A DNA stretch of 64,000 nucleotides from Tetracentron sinense (GCA_015143295.1 CM026554.1:28843531-28907530); one strand, 5' to 3'. Shown: positions 1 through 11,455, counted from the first letter of the stretch. Notes: generated by a model not told the origin, from the letters alone. Numbers and translations are program-made.

Positions 1-1905
1 ACTCTTCAAATAGCAAAGCCTATAGAGTGTTTAACAAAACTTCCCTAGTTGTAGAAGAATCAATGCATGTAATATTTGATGAATCTAATCCTTTTGAATC
101 TAAGAAAATTGATGAAGATGATCAAAATGACAAAATAGTCAACATATCTAAAGATATTGCAAATTTAGAAATCAATAAAGATAATAATGAAAATCTAGTG
201 AATAATGTTGATAAAACCTTAGAAGTTGAAAACTTAGATGAAAATGTAGAAGAAAATGAACTTCCTAAGGCTTGGAGATTAATAAAAGATCATCCTAAAT
301 ATCTCATTCTTGGAAATATGGAACAAGGTGTGAGAACAAGAAGAAATATTTGTAATAACTTTGTCTTCCTCTCACAAATTGAACCTTAAGAATTCATTTG
401 AAGTAATTAATGATAAATCTTGGGGAATTGCTATGCAAGAGGAACTTAATCAATTTGAAAGAAACCAAGTGTGAGATTTAGTACCTAGACCTAATAACAA
501 ATCCATAATTGGTACTAAGTGGATCCTTAAAAATAAAAAGGATGAAAGTAGAAACATCATAAAAAAATAAAGTTAGATTAATAGCTCAAGGATACAACCA
601 AGAAGAGAAAATTGATTATGAAGAAATTTTTGCCCCGGTTGCTAGACTTGAAGCTATTAAAATGCTTCTTGCATATGCTAGTTATAAAAATTTTAAACTA
701 TATAAAATGGATGTTAAAAGTGTCTTTTTGAATGGATTTATTTCGGAGGAAGTATATGTTGAACAATCTCCTTATTTTGAAAATCATAAATTGCCTAATC
801 ATGTTTTCAAACTCACCAAAGCCCTATAGGGTTTAAAGCAAGCTCCTAGAACTTGGTATGATAGATTAAGTGGCTTCCTACTTGAAAATGATTTCATTAG
901 AGGAAAAATTGATACTACATTGTTTATAAAATCCAAAAATGATGATATGTTTATAGTACAAATCTATGTAGATGACATTATTTTTTATTCTACTAATGAA
1001 ACTCTTTGTGAAGAATTTGCTAAGACCATGCAAGATGAGTTTAAAATGAGCATGATGAGAGAGTTGAACTTCTTTCTTGGACTTCAAATCAAGCAAACAA
1101 AGGAAGGTGCCTTCATCAATCAAGCCAAGTACACAAGAGAGCTTCTCAAGAAATTTGGGATGGACAACTCAAAGAAAGCTGTCACTCCCATGAGTCAATT
1201 TACAAAGCTGGATAAAGATGAAAAGGACAAAGTGTAGAAGAAACTAACTATCGAGGTATGATTGGTAGTTTATTATACTAGACTGCTAATAGACCTGATA
1301 TCATGTTTAGTGTATGCATGTGTGCTAGATTTCAAGCTAATCCTAAAAAATCACATATGACTGCCATCGAAAGAATTTTCAAATATCTAATTGGTACAAT
1401 TAAAATAGGATTATGGTACCCTAAGAACACTTCACTAAAACTAGTTAGTTATTCTGATGCTGACTTTGCTGGATACAAAGTTGATCGGAAGAGCACTAGT
1501 AGCACATGTCACTTCTTAGGACACTCATTAGTTTCATGGTCTGGTAAGAAACAAAACTCAGTTGTTCTATCTACAGCTGAGGCTGAATATGTGGCAGCTG
1601 GGAGTTGTTGTGCTCAAACTTTTTACATGAAACAACAATTAAAAGATTTCAAACTATTCTATGATAAGAACTCTATCAAATGTGATATACAAGTGCAATA
1701 TGCATGACCAAAAATCCTATTCAACATTCAAGAACTAAGCACATTGAAATAAGATATCATTTTATAAGGGACCATGTTCAAAATGGGGACGTAGTGTTGG
1801 AATTTTTTTAAACAAATAACCAACTAGCTGATATTCACTAAACCCCTCCCTTATGATAGATTCAGTACCTTAAGAAGAGAATTAGGCATAGCTAGACTAT
1901 GTGAT
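1..1905 (+). pseudogene. Ty1/copia (SIRE-type) pol remnant: RT and RNase H
   Basis: This is the 3' part of a copia polyprotein, entering from the left edge of the window. In order one can read the end of the integrase/RT linker, the reverse transcriptase block with its YVDD-type catalytic motif near 967-980, the connection domain, and RNase H with the copia signatures STAEAEY (near 1570-1590) and DRKSTS (near 1483-1500). The reading frame is broken by several stops and small indels (for example near 470, 560, 830, 1235 and 1280), so no functional polymerase is encoded. Codon content is very AT-rich. The copia domain order, and the second ORF downstream followed by a G-rich tract and an LTR, place it in the SIRE/Maximus lineage. 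It belongs to the same element as the features up to 6245. Confidence 0.9.
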
Positions 1906-2126
1906 ATAAAATGAAAATATGCCTAGTATCTAAAATTGAAAAATCTTGGTTGAATGTGCTAAATGATGATATGTGTTGAATGATGGAATGTGTTCAATGT
2001 GTACATCTATTTGAATTGTGATTTTGATTGTTAAAAATAATCTTTTAATTAATAAAAAGAAGATTTAAAGCATGAGAAATTCGAATTTATCTTAAAAAAT
2101 AAAAAATCTCATATTTTCTAGTCTGG

Positions 2127-2251
2127 ACTCGGCGACGAGTCACTGTATAAAGCAGGACTCGTCGACAACTGCTTCAAACAGTGGCTTCTGTTTAGCCACT
2201 CGACGACGAGTCCACCCTACTTGTCGGCGAGTGCCTATAGGATTATAAATA
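2127..2251 (+). promoter_or_regulatory. Internal palindrome cluster plus TATA box before ORF2
   Basis: Four 14-bp near-palindromes of the type ACTCGTCGACGAGT lie at 2127-2140, 2157-2170, 2198-2211 and 2219-2232, followed by a TATA-like TATAAATA at 2244-2251. The same palindrome type, also four copies, occurs in this element's 3' LTR at 5370-5485 upstream of TATAAATA (5572-5579). The cluster sits about 170 bp before the ORF2 start codon. Its role as an internal promoter is an inference; the palindromes and the TATA string are directly visible. Confidence 0.6.
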
Positions 2252-2420
2252 TAAACCTAATTTTCTGAAAAATCACCAAATCATTCACTGTTCATACTTT
2301 TCAAATTCGTGTTCCCTCTCTTTTCAAGATCCTCAAATCCTCTTCCATTTTCCTCAAAACTCTTCCAAAATCATTCTATTTCATCCAAAACCCTCATATC
2401 TCTCAACCTTATCCAAGAGA

Positions 2421-4343
2421 ATGGCTCCACGCATGAAGAATCCATCTGCACCTCCAGCAAAGAAGAAAGCCACAAGAGCAGGAAAAGGGAAAGAAAAGCT
2501 TGCTGAGCCATCCCAGGAGGAGTCACCAAGTCTGTTTAAATCCAAGAGGGTTGAAGAAAACTACCAGCGGATTTTCATCAAACGTATACCAATCTTGGGT
2601 AAGGTTCCCGATCTCTCTTTGTTCAAGGACATAGGGTTAGATGTTCTGGAATCAAAATTCCAAGCCCTTAAGTGGCATCGTTTTCTTGAAACTCGTGAGC
2701 CCATGTATCCTGATTTAATCAGACAATTTTATTCTCATCTTTAATATGAAAAACCCACAAAAACCTTCATTTCTTATGCTCATGGTAAACTCAATTCTTT
2801 TACCCATACTGAACTTCAATCAATACTCAAATTGCCAAATGGGGAGATCCTAAACTACACCACTAATCAGTGGGTTTCCCATGAAGGCTTTGATGTAATT
2901 GAAGCTTTGAAAATCTTGTGTGTCAACAAGGACATCACAAAGCCTACCCCTCCCAAGCTCAAGGATCTCAACCTTGATGCTAGGCTAGGCCATCATATAA
3001 CCTATGACATTGTTCCTAGGGGAGGAGGTCGAGACTTTATTACCTTTTTTGATGTATTCTTGATTTGGTGTATCTAACTACCAAACACATTGACCTCACC
3101 TTCATCATCATGCATGTTATGCTTGATGCTTCCAAAAGACCTTCTGGAAGATTGCCATTTGGCCTTGCTCTTACCAGAATTTAGAAACACTTCAAAATTC
3201 CTTTATCTTTATATCAAGATAAAATCAATCTAGTTGATTCAGATGTATACTCAAAAGCAACCATAATGCGTATGGGTTACACATGGATTGATTTCAGGAA
3301 TGTATGGATTCCCAAAACCCAGGCCATCCCTTCATCTCCTACTGCTCCTCCTTCTATCATTCCAGACCCTTCAGCTCCTCTACCTTCTTCTGCTCCTGAT
3401 TCTATTTCTTCACCTATCCATTCCTCCATCTTCTGCAGCAGAGCCAGAGCTACCAGCCGGGTCAGAGTCTGAGGTTGAGCTAGATACAGAGGTTGAGGCT
3501 GAGCCTGAGTGGCCAGATGTGATGGTTGAGGCTGAGTATCCTGAGTCTTCCCACAGACAGGACTCACCTTTGATGATTCAGTGCCAGTTTTTGAGCCACC
3601 CTCCAAGGCAGCAATATCAGAGGATCAGATAAGCCTCATGGCTGGGCAGATTGCTTTCATAGCTTCTAGCATGGAGCAATTTCAGAGGGAGATGAGAGAA
3701 AGTCAGATCCAGTTCCAGGCTTCTTTGATAGAGAGCTATGTGAGCCTCCAGTCCGAGACTAGAGACAAACTGACATCTCTAGAGTCAAGGATGGATGGCA
3801 TTTAGGTTTGAGTTGAAGAAGAGAGATGAGTAGATAGAGCATCGACTTGAGGAGATAAAGATAGCTGGAGAGGTTATTAAGAACAGAGTAAACTCTATCT
3901 TGTCTCTAATAGAAAGGAAGGCAGTGGATGCTTCTGTGGTGAGTGAGAGGCTGAGTGATGATGTCACTAGCATTGGGAAGGCTGTAAATGTGCAAGCTAG
4001 CTACCTTCATCAGATGTCCACCTTGCTAGATGCTCAAGCTCCTGTCATTGGTGAAATGGCTTCTAGAGTCACTCAAGTGGCCATTGAGTTGATGAGCATC
4101 AGGAACAAAATAGCTCACATACCTATCCCTCTGGATGTGGATGTCTCAGCTCACCCTCAAGCACAACCAGGAGAGCAACCTCAAGGAAAGACAAAAGAGC
4201 AACCTAAAGAGAAGCCAGCTGAGCAAGTGATCTCAAGTGACACCTCTTCCTCCTCCAAAGCCCTATCAAAGACCGAATCTTCTAAGAGAAAGCACACTTC
4301 TTCAAAGCCTGACAGCTCTAGGAAGAGAGAGAAACTCAACTGA
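2421..4343 (+). pseudogene. Second ORF of SIRE-type element (plant transposon protein domain), decayed
   Basis: This is the extra ORF that SIRE-type copia elements carry 3' of pol, often called envelope-like; its domain is the 'putative plant transposon protein' type. The ATG at 2421 starts a basic, lysine-rich N-terminus (about residues 1-35), then a folded region with the pattern REPMYPDLIRQFYSHL near 2695-2742, which corresponds to VREFYSNFSE in the intact relative at 18856. An in-frame TAA at 2742 and a frame change after 3077 break it. Beyond, a Pro/Ser-rich stretch (3310-3450) and a probable coiled coil (3610-4130) lead to a charged Gln/Lys/Ser-rich tail ending at 4343. Function is unknown; an envelope role for this ORF type has been proposed but not shown. 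Confidence 0.75.
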
Positions 4344-4858
4344 AGACCTTGTTTTTTTTTTTTTTTTTTGGATGTATTGATTGTTATTTTTTCGGAAAAC
4401 AATTCTCATTCATGTACCCACATTTCTGATATATACATGATCTTTTTACAGTCTTATCATGAGTTATTTATTTTCTCCATTTTGTTTTTGATAATGTCAA
4501 GGAGGAGAAAAATGTGAATGTTGCTTATGATGATTGGTTACTAAATTGTGGATATGGATATATGAATTGTGGTTAAAATTCTGTTATGCATAATCTTATA
4601 TAATTTGACTTAACTTGAAATGAAATGAAACAAAAACTTAGGATATTTAGATATTTGGACTTTTGGTTAAGCCTCATAAAATTCTAAAAGTTGAGTACTA
4701 TTTCTTATTCTTGAATGATCCAAAATATGCAACCATTTTATATACATGCATATGCTTAGGGGGAGCTATCCTCAAAAATTTATTAGAATATATATATTGA
4801 GGGGGAGCTCAATCCCAAGACATTCACATTATTATGTCATCATCAAAAAAGGGGAGAT
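4344..4858 (+). other. 3' untranslated region of SIRE element with G-rich tracts and polypurine tract
   Basis: This non-coding stretch between ORF2 and the 3' LTR starts with a run of about 19 T (near 4352-4370), has two G-rich boxes (AGGGGGAGCT near 4759 and GAGGGGGAGCT near 4799), and ends in the tract AAAAAAGGGGAGAT directly abutting the LTR. The last tract is the expected plus-strand primer (polypurine tract). The repeated G-rich boxes are typical of SIRE-type 3' regions. Confidence 0.65.
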
Positions 4859-6245
4859 TGTTAGCCTCAAGATTACAACTCTAAGTACCCTTAATAATTT
4901 CGATGATAACACAATAATGAAATGATCATTATGGTGCTAATGTTTCCATTTAGTCTATGTACTTTCAGAGGAGAAAAAGAGCATTAAGAGCATCATTCAA
5001 GCTATGGAGGATAGAAAAGATCAACTACTCAAGTGAATCAACTCAAAAGCCAAATCTAAGTCATTTCAAGGAAAAAGCTTCAAGGACTCAAGCCAAATCA
5101 TGAAGAAGAGTCAAGACTGAGATTCCATAAGAAGACCAACTCTCAAAGTTGTCATATGTTAATCTAGGACCATGTAAAGTCCTTAAGAACTTGGAACTTG
5201 ATTGCTCAAATATACCTAGAGTGACCTTAGGAAACTTAGAATAGGTTGGACATCATTCTAAGGCCCTAAAAATGATTAAAATAATGATTTTATGAATGCC
5301 AAAAGGCCAAGACATAATTCCTATCAAATTGATCTCATCAAGATGAGTTCTCTGTAAAATTTCAGAGAACTTGTCGACGAGTGCAAGAGACTCGTCGACG
5401 AGTGGCATGACAGTAAACTCAAGTTTGAGCACTGTCTCCACTCGGCGACGACTCCAAGATTTTCCAGACTCACTCGTCGATGAGTGCTTATAGGTACTGA
5501 ACAGAACGGCTAGTTTTTCAACGCCTATTTCGCATTAAATGTTCCCACAACGGCCAAATTGATTGCTCAACTATAAATAGAGCTTATTTATAAACAAAAT
5601 ACAACACTCTTCTACTACTCATCGATTCATTGATTATCAAATCTGATCTAGCATTCAATACTCTGTTTTTCACTGAAAACCTAGAATCCCAATCCCAGTG
5701 TGTTTGAGCATTCAATTCCAATCATCTTTGAGAGATTATTAGCTTTGCTTTTCACTCTTATTCAGCTCATCAAGGAGCATTCAATTTCGGATTAACCATC
5801 CAACTACTCATTGTAAAAAGCTAAGTCAAGAATCAAGGATTCTTGCACCAGAGAAGAAGAGTTCTTCTTGTAGCTAAGAGAGGCACTCTCTTGAAGAGGT
5901 TATATCCTAAGCCTGAGAAAAAGATTGTAAAAGATGTAATTCTCACCCGTGAAAAAGGATTGTAAAGGCTTACTCTCTGCCCGTAAAGAAGAGTACGATC
6001 AGTGGAATCGTGTGAAAATCCTTGAAGCGAGAAGCTTAAAGGCGGGAACATAGGCAAGTTGTTGAACCCTGATATCAATCTCGTGTGTGGTATCTCTAAT
6101 TTTTCTCTCTCTTTTTAACTTAATAAGCTTGTAGTATTTCTGTTGATTCATTTAAATTCCGCATAAATCACTTAGAAAATTTTTAAATTGCCATTGACCC
6201 TAATCAACCCCCCTCTAGGGTTCATTAGCTAGGCAACACCTTTCA
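4859..6245 (+). mobile_element. 3' LTR of the left SIRE-type copia element
   Basis: The LTR starts with TGTTAGCCTC directly after the polypurine tract and ends near AACACCTTTCA after a run CCCCCCTCTAGGG, the same end structure as the intact SIRE element at 11456-22002. Inside are a hairpin (5347-5370), four palindromes (5370-5485) and the TATA box at 5572-5579. The left LTR is outside the window, so the exact 3' end (6238 or 6245) and the target-site duplication cannot be confirmed. Confidence 0.8.
5347..5579 (+). promoter_or_regulatory. LTR palindrome cluster and TATA box (left SIRE element)
   Basis: An 8-bp perfect inverted repeat (GTTCTCTG at 5347-5354, CAGAGAAC at 5363-5370) is followed by 14-bp palindromes at 5370-5383, 5390-5403, 5440-5453 and 5472-5485 of the type ACTCGTCGACGAGT. 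Start-to-start spacings are 20, 50 and 32 bp. A TATAAATA box follows at 5572-5579, and a transcript start about 30 bp further on would be expected. Promoter function is inferred from position in the U3 part of the LTR. Confidence 0.65.
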
Positions 6246-6634
6246 CAACCTTTGTAGAGTTTGTTTATGAATTCCCTATGTAGAGTTTTTTTGTGAATTC
6301 CCTCCTTATTAGATTACCTGATTTTCAAGATCACTAACATTTACGTCTCAAACTTATTTAGCCAAGGAGATTACAGTCTGTCACTTGCCCTAAGTAATGA
6401 TGCCCTCAACCATTAAATGCAATTTCTCTTCCTGAGTTCAAGCGCCCATTACAAAACATATTTAACTTAAAGAAATAATTTCAGGAGATAGAGAAACAGA
6501 ATCATGTATTAGCAGACATTAGGAAAAACAAAAAACAGAGAAAAACAAGCCTCAACCAGCATCAAAGATGAAATTTCCCTAGTAAAACTTCATGTGAAGA
6601 TGCCTCCCTTAAACATTCCAGCAAAGGACTCATA

Positions 6635-6668
6635 TGCTTTATCAATAGATGAATACATGATCGATGAG
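6635..6668 (+). repeat. 34-bp inverted repeat, left copy
   Basis: The 34 bases starting TGCTTTATCAATAG occur as an exact reverse complement at 7711-7744. Similarity stops abruptly on both sides of both copies. The 1.04 kb between them shows no transposase and no matching target duplication. Confidence 0.85.
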
Positions 6669-7710
6669 AGAATAAGCCAACCTTAATAATATAATTCCCA
6701 CATTACGGAACGAAGATCCAGCATTCAAAGAAGGTTTAGATTTCTATTGTGCACTCCTGAGATATGGTTTTGAATAAACGGGAATCATGATTAGGGGCGT
6801 GGTTTGAAATCTTCTGGTCAAAAACTTAGAAGCTCGCAAGCTTGTCAGCTTGGGTCACTAAGAAGTGTTAGTCACTATATGGGTTATAAAAAGGTTATAG
6901 TCAATAGATACCCCATCCCAAGTTGTACGATGGTGCTCGAAGACATTCAGCTGTAGAGGACTAATACTCGGACCTAGGTGACTTACAACCCAGGATACAT
7001 GAGCAAGTTGTTTGGACTCTGGTTGTGGGGTGTATATTTGCAGGCCTAGAAGAGCTTTGGAGGAGTTCATGGCTCAGTGCAAGACACCAAGGTATATGCC
7101 TAACATTATGACCTCTATTAGCCCTCCTATGCGTTCTTTTCTATTCCTTACTTCTACAAGGACAGGTGAAGATGCAAATCTCAGATTATTTTCATCAGTA
7201 TTTGGAAAATGTAACTTCCTGCTAGCAATAAAAGATCATTCCAAGAAGTAGAATATTACTATGACGAAATCTTGCATCTTCTGCAATGAATTTGGTGAGA
7301 GAGGCAAAGATCATATAACCCAGTATCCCTAGGATAACAAGCACAGTTGTTTATTTTGGGTGTATATGATGTTCTTCAGTTATCTCAAGACATAATTATT
7401 TGAATCAAGTTTGTAACATGAACTTTTGGCAATTTGGGATAGATAAGTTAATCTACAAAGAAAGCAGTAGGCACAATTAGAATATGACCTGATCAAGTTC
7501 CTAAAAAACAACAGAATGGTGGAATATTCCCGATACCCAGTAAAAATAAGTAAAATAACATTTGTATATATAATGAAATACAAAGAAGTGAAGGAACCAT
7601 AGGGGCAAGTAGTGAGATATCCTTTTTGTAGAACAGATTTTTATTTTTATTTTTATTTTTTTTGGTAACGGAGGGTGGGACTAGTCCCTTCGGGTGTCCG
7701 CACCGACCCA

Positions 7711-7744
7711 CTCATCGATCATGTATTCATCTATTGATAAAGCA
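7711..7744 (-). repeat. 34-bp inverted repeat, right copy
   Basis: This is the exact reverse complement of 6635-6668. It follows directly after a GC-richer repeat fragment. The sharp ends suggest templated filler DNA from break repair rather than transposon termini; this is an inference. Confidence 0.85.
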
Positions 7745-7887
7745 GAACAGATATGAAAGTGCTCATTGTAGCATTACAGAGAATACAATAGAGAAAGAGC
7801 ATTTCAAGCTAGAGCTAGAAACAACTGTTAATTCCACCACAATCTTAATATAAAACAGTACAGAAGACACAGGCACAACATTTTCTT

Positions 7888-8811
7888 TTACTTGCCAAAG
7901 AGCAGAGTCATGACGCTTCTAAATACCTGACCCCTTTTGCCAAGATGATCCCTAACAGCCTTTTCATCAGGAACAAATCCCTTAGCCTTCATCTGCTCCA
8001 AAAACTCCCTCCCCTCTTCCACCTTCTGTGCCCCGGCAAGCGCCTCGAAGAGGGTCGTGTAGGTTCCAACATTGGGACGCATCCCTTTATCCATCATCTC
8101 CAACACATACTTCTTGGCGTCCCCCAATTTCCCGTCCCTCGCGAGCCCCTTAATCAAAACAGTATAGGTGTAGGCATTGGGGGTGACCCCAGAAGCCAGC
8201 ATTCGCATATAGACCTTAAGAGCCTCCTTGCTATGCCCTCCGGCATTGGCATAGGCCTCAATGACGGCAGTGTGAGCGACAACGTCGGGCATATTGCCCT
8301 TGTCCTTGATCTGAGCGAAGAGTTCCATGGCCTCGTGGGTGAGGCCGTCCTTAGACAAAGCGTCGAACATCTTGATGGCGTTGGGAATGAGGCCATCGGT
8401 TCTCATCTTGTGGAAGATCTCTTGGAGGTCTTTGGGGTCTTTGGGGTCTTCGATTACTGGCTTCTTGCTGAATGGGTCGTATGGGGGAGGAAGCTTGCTC
8501 TTCTCTATCTCCTTCTTCTTCTTATGGTGTTGCTCGTCGTCGTCGGAGTCGGAGTCGGAGAAAGCGAAGGTTTTGTTGGTGTTGGTGGTGTATGATTCGG
8601 AGCAGAATGTTCTTGTGTTGAAACTTGTTCGATTTGTAATAGAGAAACTTGTTTGATTTGCAGAAGAAGAAGAAGAAGAGAATGAGAGTGTCGGTAGAGA
8701 AAGCGAGAACAAGGGAGGGAAATGTAAACGAGAGACGAGTAGGAGACGTCTAGTGAGGAAGGAGGGAAGAGTTTCAGAGAGAAACGACCGAGAAATAGCA
8801 GCAGCCGCCAT
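7888..8811 (-). CDS. Short pentatricopeptide-repeat protein, probably organelle-targeted
   Basis: This intronless 307-residue gene starts at the ATG whose complement is 8809-8811. The first 60-70 residues are rich in Ser, Arg and Leu with few acids, as in a mitochondrial or plastid presequence. An acidic Ser/Asp then Lys-rich linker (about residues 82-105) precedes roughly four PPR motifs (about 130-280), recognisable by units such as AYTYTVLIKGLARDGKLGDA. PPR proteins bind organellar RNA one base per repeat and act in editing, splicing or stabilisation; the target of this one cannot be read. Length and layout resemble Arabidopsis At4g38150, recalled from memory and not searched. No E or DYW domain follows, so it is a short P-type protein. 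The frame is intact and GC content is higher than the surroundings, consistent with a live gene. A fold-back MITE sits about 90 bp upstream. Confidence 0.92.
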   Translation of the reverse strand: MAAAAISRSFLSETLPSFLTRRLLLVSRLHFPPLFSLSLPTLSFSSSSSSANQTSFSITNRTSFNTRTFCSESYTTNTNKTFAFSDSDSDDDEQHHKKKKEIEKSKLPPPYDPFSKKPVIEDPKDPKDLQEIFHKMRTDGLIPNAIKMFDALSKDGLTHEAMELFAQIKDKGNMPDVVAHTAVIEAYANAGGHSKEALKVYMRMLASGVTPNAYTYTVLIKGLARDGKLGDAKKYVLEMMDKGMRPNVGTYTTLFEALAGAQKVEEGREFLEQMKAKGFVPDEKAVRDHLGKRGQVFRSVMTLLFGK

Positions 8812-8903
8812 ATCTTCCTAGGAAAATTGGTTCCTCCCTGCACCCAGTACCGCTACTGTTCGAATCAGAAAGGTGCAACAAATAAATATAGGAGCCAAAT
8901 CAT

Positions 8904-9242
8904 CTACCGTGATAACCGGATTTGGCAAATCCGGTTATCACGCCTAGAGGTCGCCACGTGTCTCCTTTGACACCCCTTAACCGTGGGTAAGGTTCACCCA
9001 CCCCTAGGGTTCACCCACCCATCCTTGGTTTTTTTTTTTAATATTAATTATTATTTTTAAATTAAAAAACTGTTTTTAATATTAAAAAACTTTAAAAACA
9101 GTTTTTTAAAAAAGAATTAATATTAAAAAAAAAACCAAGAATGGGTGGGTGAACCTAAGGATGGGTGAATCTTACCCACGGTTAAGGGATGTCAAAGGAC
9201 ACACGTGGCGACCTCTAGGGGTGATAACGGTTATCACCGTAG
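8904..9242. mobile_element. Fold-back MITE with hairpin tips in the PPR promoter region
   Basis: About 145-bp arms (8904-9049 and 9095-9242) are reverse complements of each other, sharing AGAGGTCGCCACGTG, the region around TTAACCGTGGGTAAG, and the GGGTGAACC/GGTTCACCC blocks, around an AT-rich centre that also folds. Each tip is itself a palindrome: 8909-8941 (16-bp perfect arms, one base in the loop) and 9220-9238 (9-bp perfect arms, one base in the loop). There is no coding capacity. It lies 93 bp upstream of the start codon of the minus-strand PPR gene. A clear target duplication was not identified, so the superfamily is open. Confidence 0.75.
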
Positions 9243-9684
9243 AGGATTTGACTCCATAAATACACCAGTAAAAATGCACCAGCATTACACGTAATTTTTT
9301 TTTTTTAATAATTTACCTTTTGGATACTTATATAATTTTCACAAGTATTCTAAGAATAAAAAGATTATCAAAGTTATTGCAATTGTTTGCGTGATATTTA
9401 ATATAAATTTTTTTTTCTTTTGGGTTAATGAGGTAAAGTGATACCTAAATACACACGGTCATACCTAAGGTTACCCGCTAAGGTGTCATAAGGTAAGAGC
9501 AATGCTAGGATCACTTTCCGGGAAAGGAAAGTGGACGACCGGAAAATGGACTTACCATTGCTATAAGGGTAAACTCAATCAATCACTCCAAAAGGGCCCG
9601 ACTAATGAAGCACTTGTTTATTTTATTTATTTTATTTTTTTTTTGTTTAGAGAGGTAATCTAAACACATACATTAGACCTAAAG
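9243..9684. other. Spacer with an old tandem-duplicated repeat
   Basis: No gene is visible. From about 9424 a unit of about 200 bp begins (GAGGTAA, CATACCTAAGG, GTCATAAGG, TCACTCCAAAAGGG) and a second diverged copy begins near 9641. The second copy is split by the solo-LTR nest and resumes at 25789 with GTGCCATAAGGGTAAACCC and CACTCTAAAAGGG. The first copy alone holds a 66-bp insertion (9497-9562). Confidence 0.55.
9497..9562. mobile_element. Tiny MITE-like insertion (66 bp)
   Basis: This insert is present in the first but not in the second copy of the surrounding tandem repeat. Its ends are inverted repeats (GAGCAATGCTAGG at the left, CATTGCT at the right), and it is flanked by near-identical ATAAGGTAA and ATAAGGGTA, a probable 9-bp target duplication with one lost G. 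The left end resembles the start of the MITE at 48029 (AATGCTAG). Assignment to Mutator-like MITEs is tentative. Confidence 0.5.
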
Positions 9685-10297
9685 TGTCGCGCCCCAAAAC
9701 CCACCCTAGGAGTTAGAGTGAATCTTGGACGACTCATCATAACTTGCATGACTTGTGTAGAGCCTCGAATTTTTTCACATGCACTGTTCATGCGAGTAGG
9801 GTTGTGCCCATGGGTTACCTTAGTTGGTTTAAGAACCTAGGATTGTGAATTATAAGAATAGAGTAAGGGTTGGATTCAAGGTAGATGAAATATGGAAATA
9901 AACCAAGGGTCTAGAGGAATGTCTGAACATCCCTCAAACTTGAGAGTAGTCTAGTTTTCTCACATCTTATCAGAATCAAGTGATTCTTGAACCATTAGAA
10001 CCATATTGGAATCCTCTTCGAGGTTTATATTTAATATTTTTCCATATTTTGAGTATAAGCTAAGTCAAAAAGTGGGTTTTTCGATGTTTTTCTGTTGAAA
10101 TTACAGATCAGTCCACTTGTGGGCCCATTTAGATCATTTAAAACTTAGAATTAGGAGTTTTATAAAACATGAAAGTTGTTCCTCTTTGAAAAAAGAATCC
10201 AACGCAAGTTGAATCGTCAAAATCGGACGAACAAGTCAAAAGTTATGGTCAAAATACTAAAGTAGAGTAAAATCTGTCGGAATCCGAAAAATAGGGG

Positions 10298-10443
10298 TGC
10301 GATCTATCGCAAATAAGCTGCAATCGATCGTAAAATGGTGCGATCTATCGCAAATTTCTACGATCGATCGCATTCAGGCGCGTTTTTTTGATTCCTTTCG
10401 GGTTCAAGTGCGATAGATCGCACCAAAGGTGCGATCGATCGCA
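10298..10443 (+). promoter_or_regulatory. Palindrome cluster TGCGATCGATCGCA in solo LTR
   Basis: Six 14-bp near-palindromes lie at 10298, 10319, 10339, 10359, 10409 and 10430 (starts). The core is perfect in 10430-10443 and varied by single changes elsewhere (GATCTATC, GATAGATC). Start-to-start spacings are 21, 20, 20, 50 and 21 bp. A weak TATA-like CTTAAAACC follows near 10461. A promoter role is inferred from comparison with the other LTRs in this window. Confidence 0.6.
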
Positions 10444-11455
10444 CTCGCGCCCAGTTGGCTCTTAAAACCGAGTTTTTGGGGGTTTTTGTGGGAACCTAAG
10501 CCTAGAGAGAGATTGAGAGGGAGAAAGGGGAGGAAAATTGGGGATATCCAAGAGGGGTTTTGTGGAGATCAAGTGAAGCCCAAATCAAGGTGGGTCTTCC
10601 TCACCTAGCAAGGACTCCTCCATCTTCAAGTGGTGTTCTTCCTCAAGTAAGGAGATTCCAAAACAAGGGTTTCCCCAAGATCAAGCTTGATCTTCAAGGT
10701 TAGTACACCTTCACTAGCTCACTTAGTAATAACCTAGTTTTCTTGAATTGAGAATGGTTTGAGCTTGTGTAAACCCAAATTTCTACATTTCACTAATAAT
10801 GCCCTAATTTATACAAGATGATTAAGTGGTGGATGAGATGTAGAATGTGGGATGTGGAGGCGATTGGATGCCATATGTGGAAATGTATGGTGTGATGGAA
10901 AATGGAGGATGGGCATTTTACACATAACAAACACAAGTGTATTGTTGATGAAATGCATGAACTAAGAACTCAAATAAATAGGTCTAAATAAGTTGTATAC
11001 CAAGTGTTTGATAAAATGTCTCAATGAGAATTTAAGGAATTAAATCAAGACTATGCACGCATGATTCATATGATTTTCCTAAGGAGTGAATTTGATTAAA
11101 TGCCCTACATAAATTACCTATTTCCTCACATGTCTATGGAAGGATTTTGAATGCTACATGCAACCTCTTGATTTGTACATCTCATCATGATTGCCACTTT
11201 TTGCCACACACATAAGCACACAAGAGAAATAGAGTGAACCAAATCAAGACCATGGTATCATGATTTAGGGTTTTCCCCAATTGGGTAGTTCTTGATTAAA
11301 TATAATATATGTTCCTTCAAATGCTCTATGTGATTTCATGAAGTCCCTCATGTCTAGGAAGATATAAGTGATGCTATTATGCTTTATTGTCTCACGTCAA
11401 CATGACATCACCAAGGGTCACACACAAGTACAAGTATAAGAAAAGAAAGAACCAA

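Larger units (their letters stand above)
6246..7887. other. Non-genic spacer between SIRE LTR and PPR gene
   Basis: No convincing gene is seen; ORFs here are short and show no recognisable motif. It contains a two-unit tandem repeat of about 26 bp (6251-6302, units sharing TGTAGAGTTT and TGAATTCCC) and a pair of perfect 34-bp inverted repeats listed separately. Just before the right copy lies a T-rich run and a GC-richer patch (7660-7710) that looks like a fragment of a dispersed repeat. Confidence 0.5.

Noticed and set aside
3277..3606. Minus-strand ORF of 109 residues over the SIRE second ORF
   Set aside because: Low-complexity Pro/Ser-rich coding on the plus strand leaves an open minus frame; no domain is visible.
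7945..8595. 216-residue ORF opposite the short PPR gene
   Set aside because: The opposite strand encodes a clear PPR protein; this frame is a shadow without motif.
10298..10443. GATC clusters as Dam or bacterial origin sites
   Set aside because: The context is a plant LTR; there are no bacterial genes, and the motif changes between elements.
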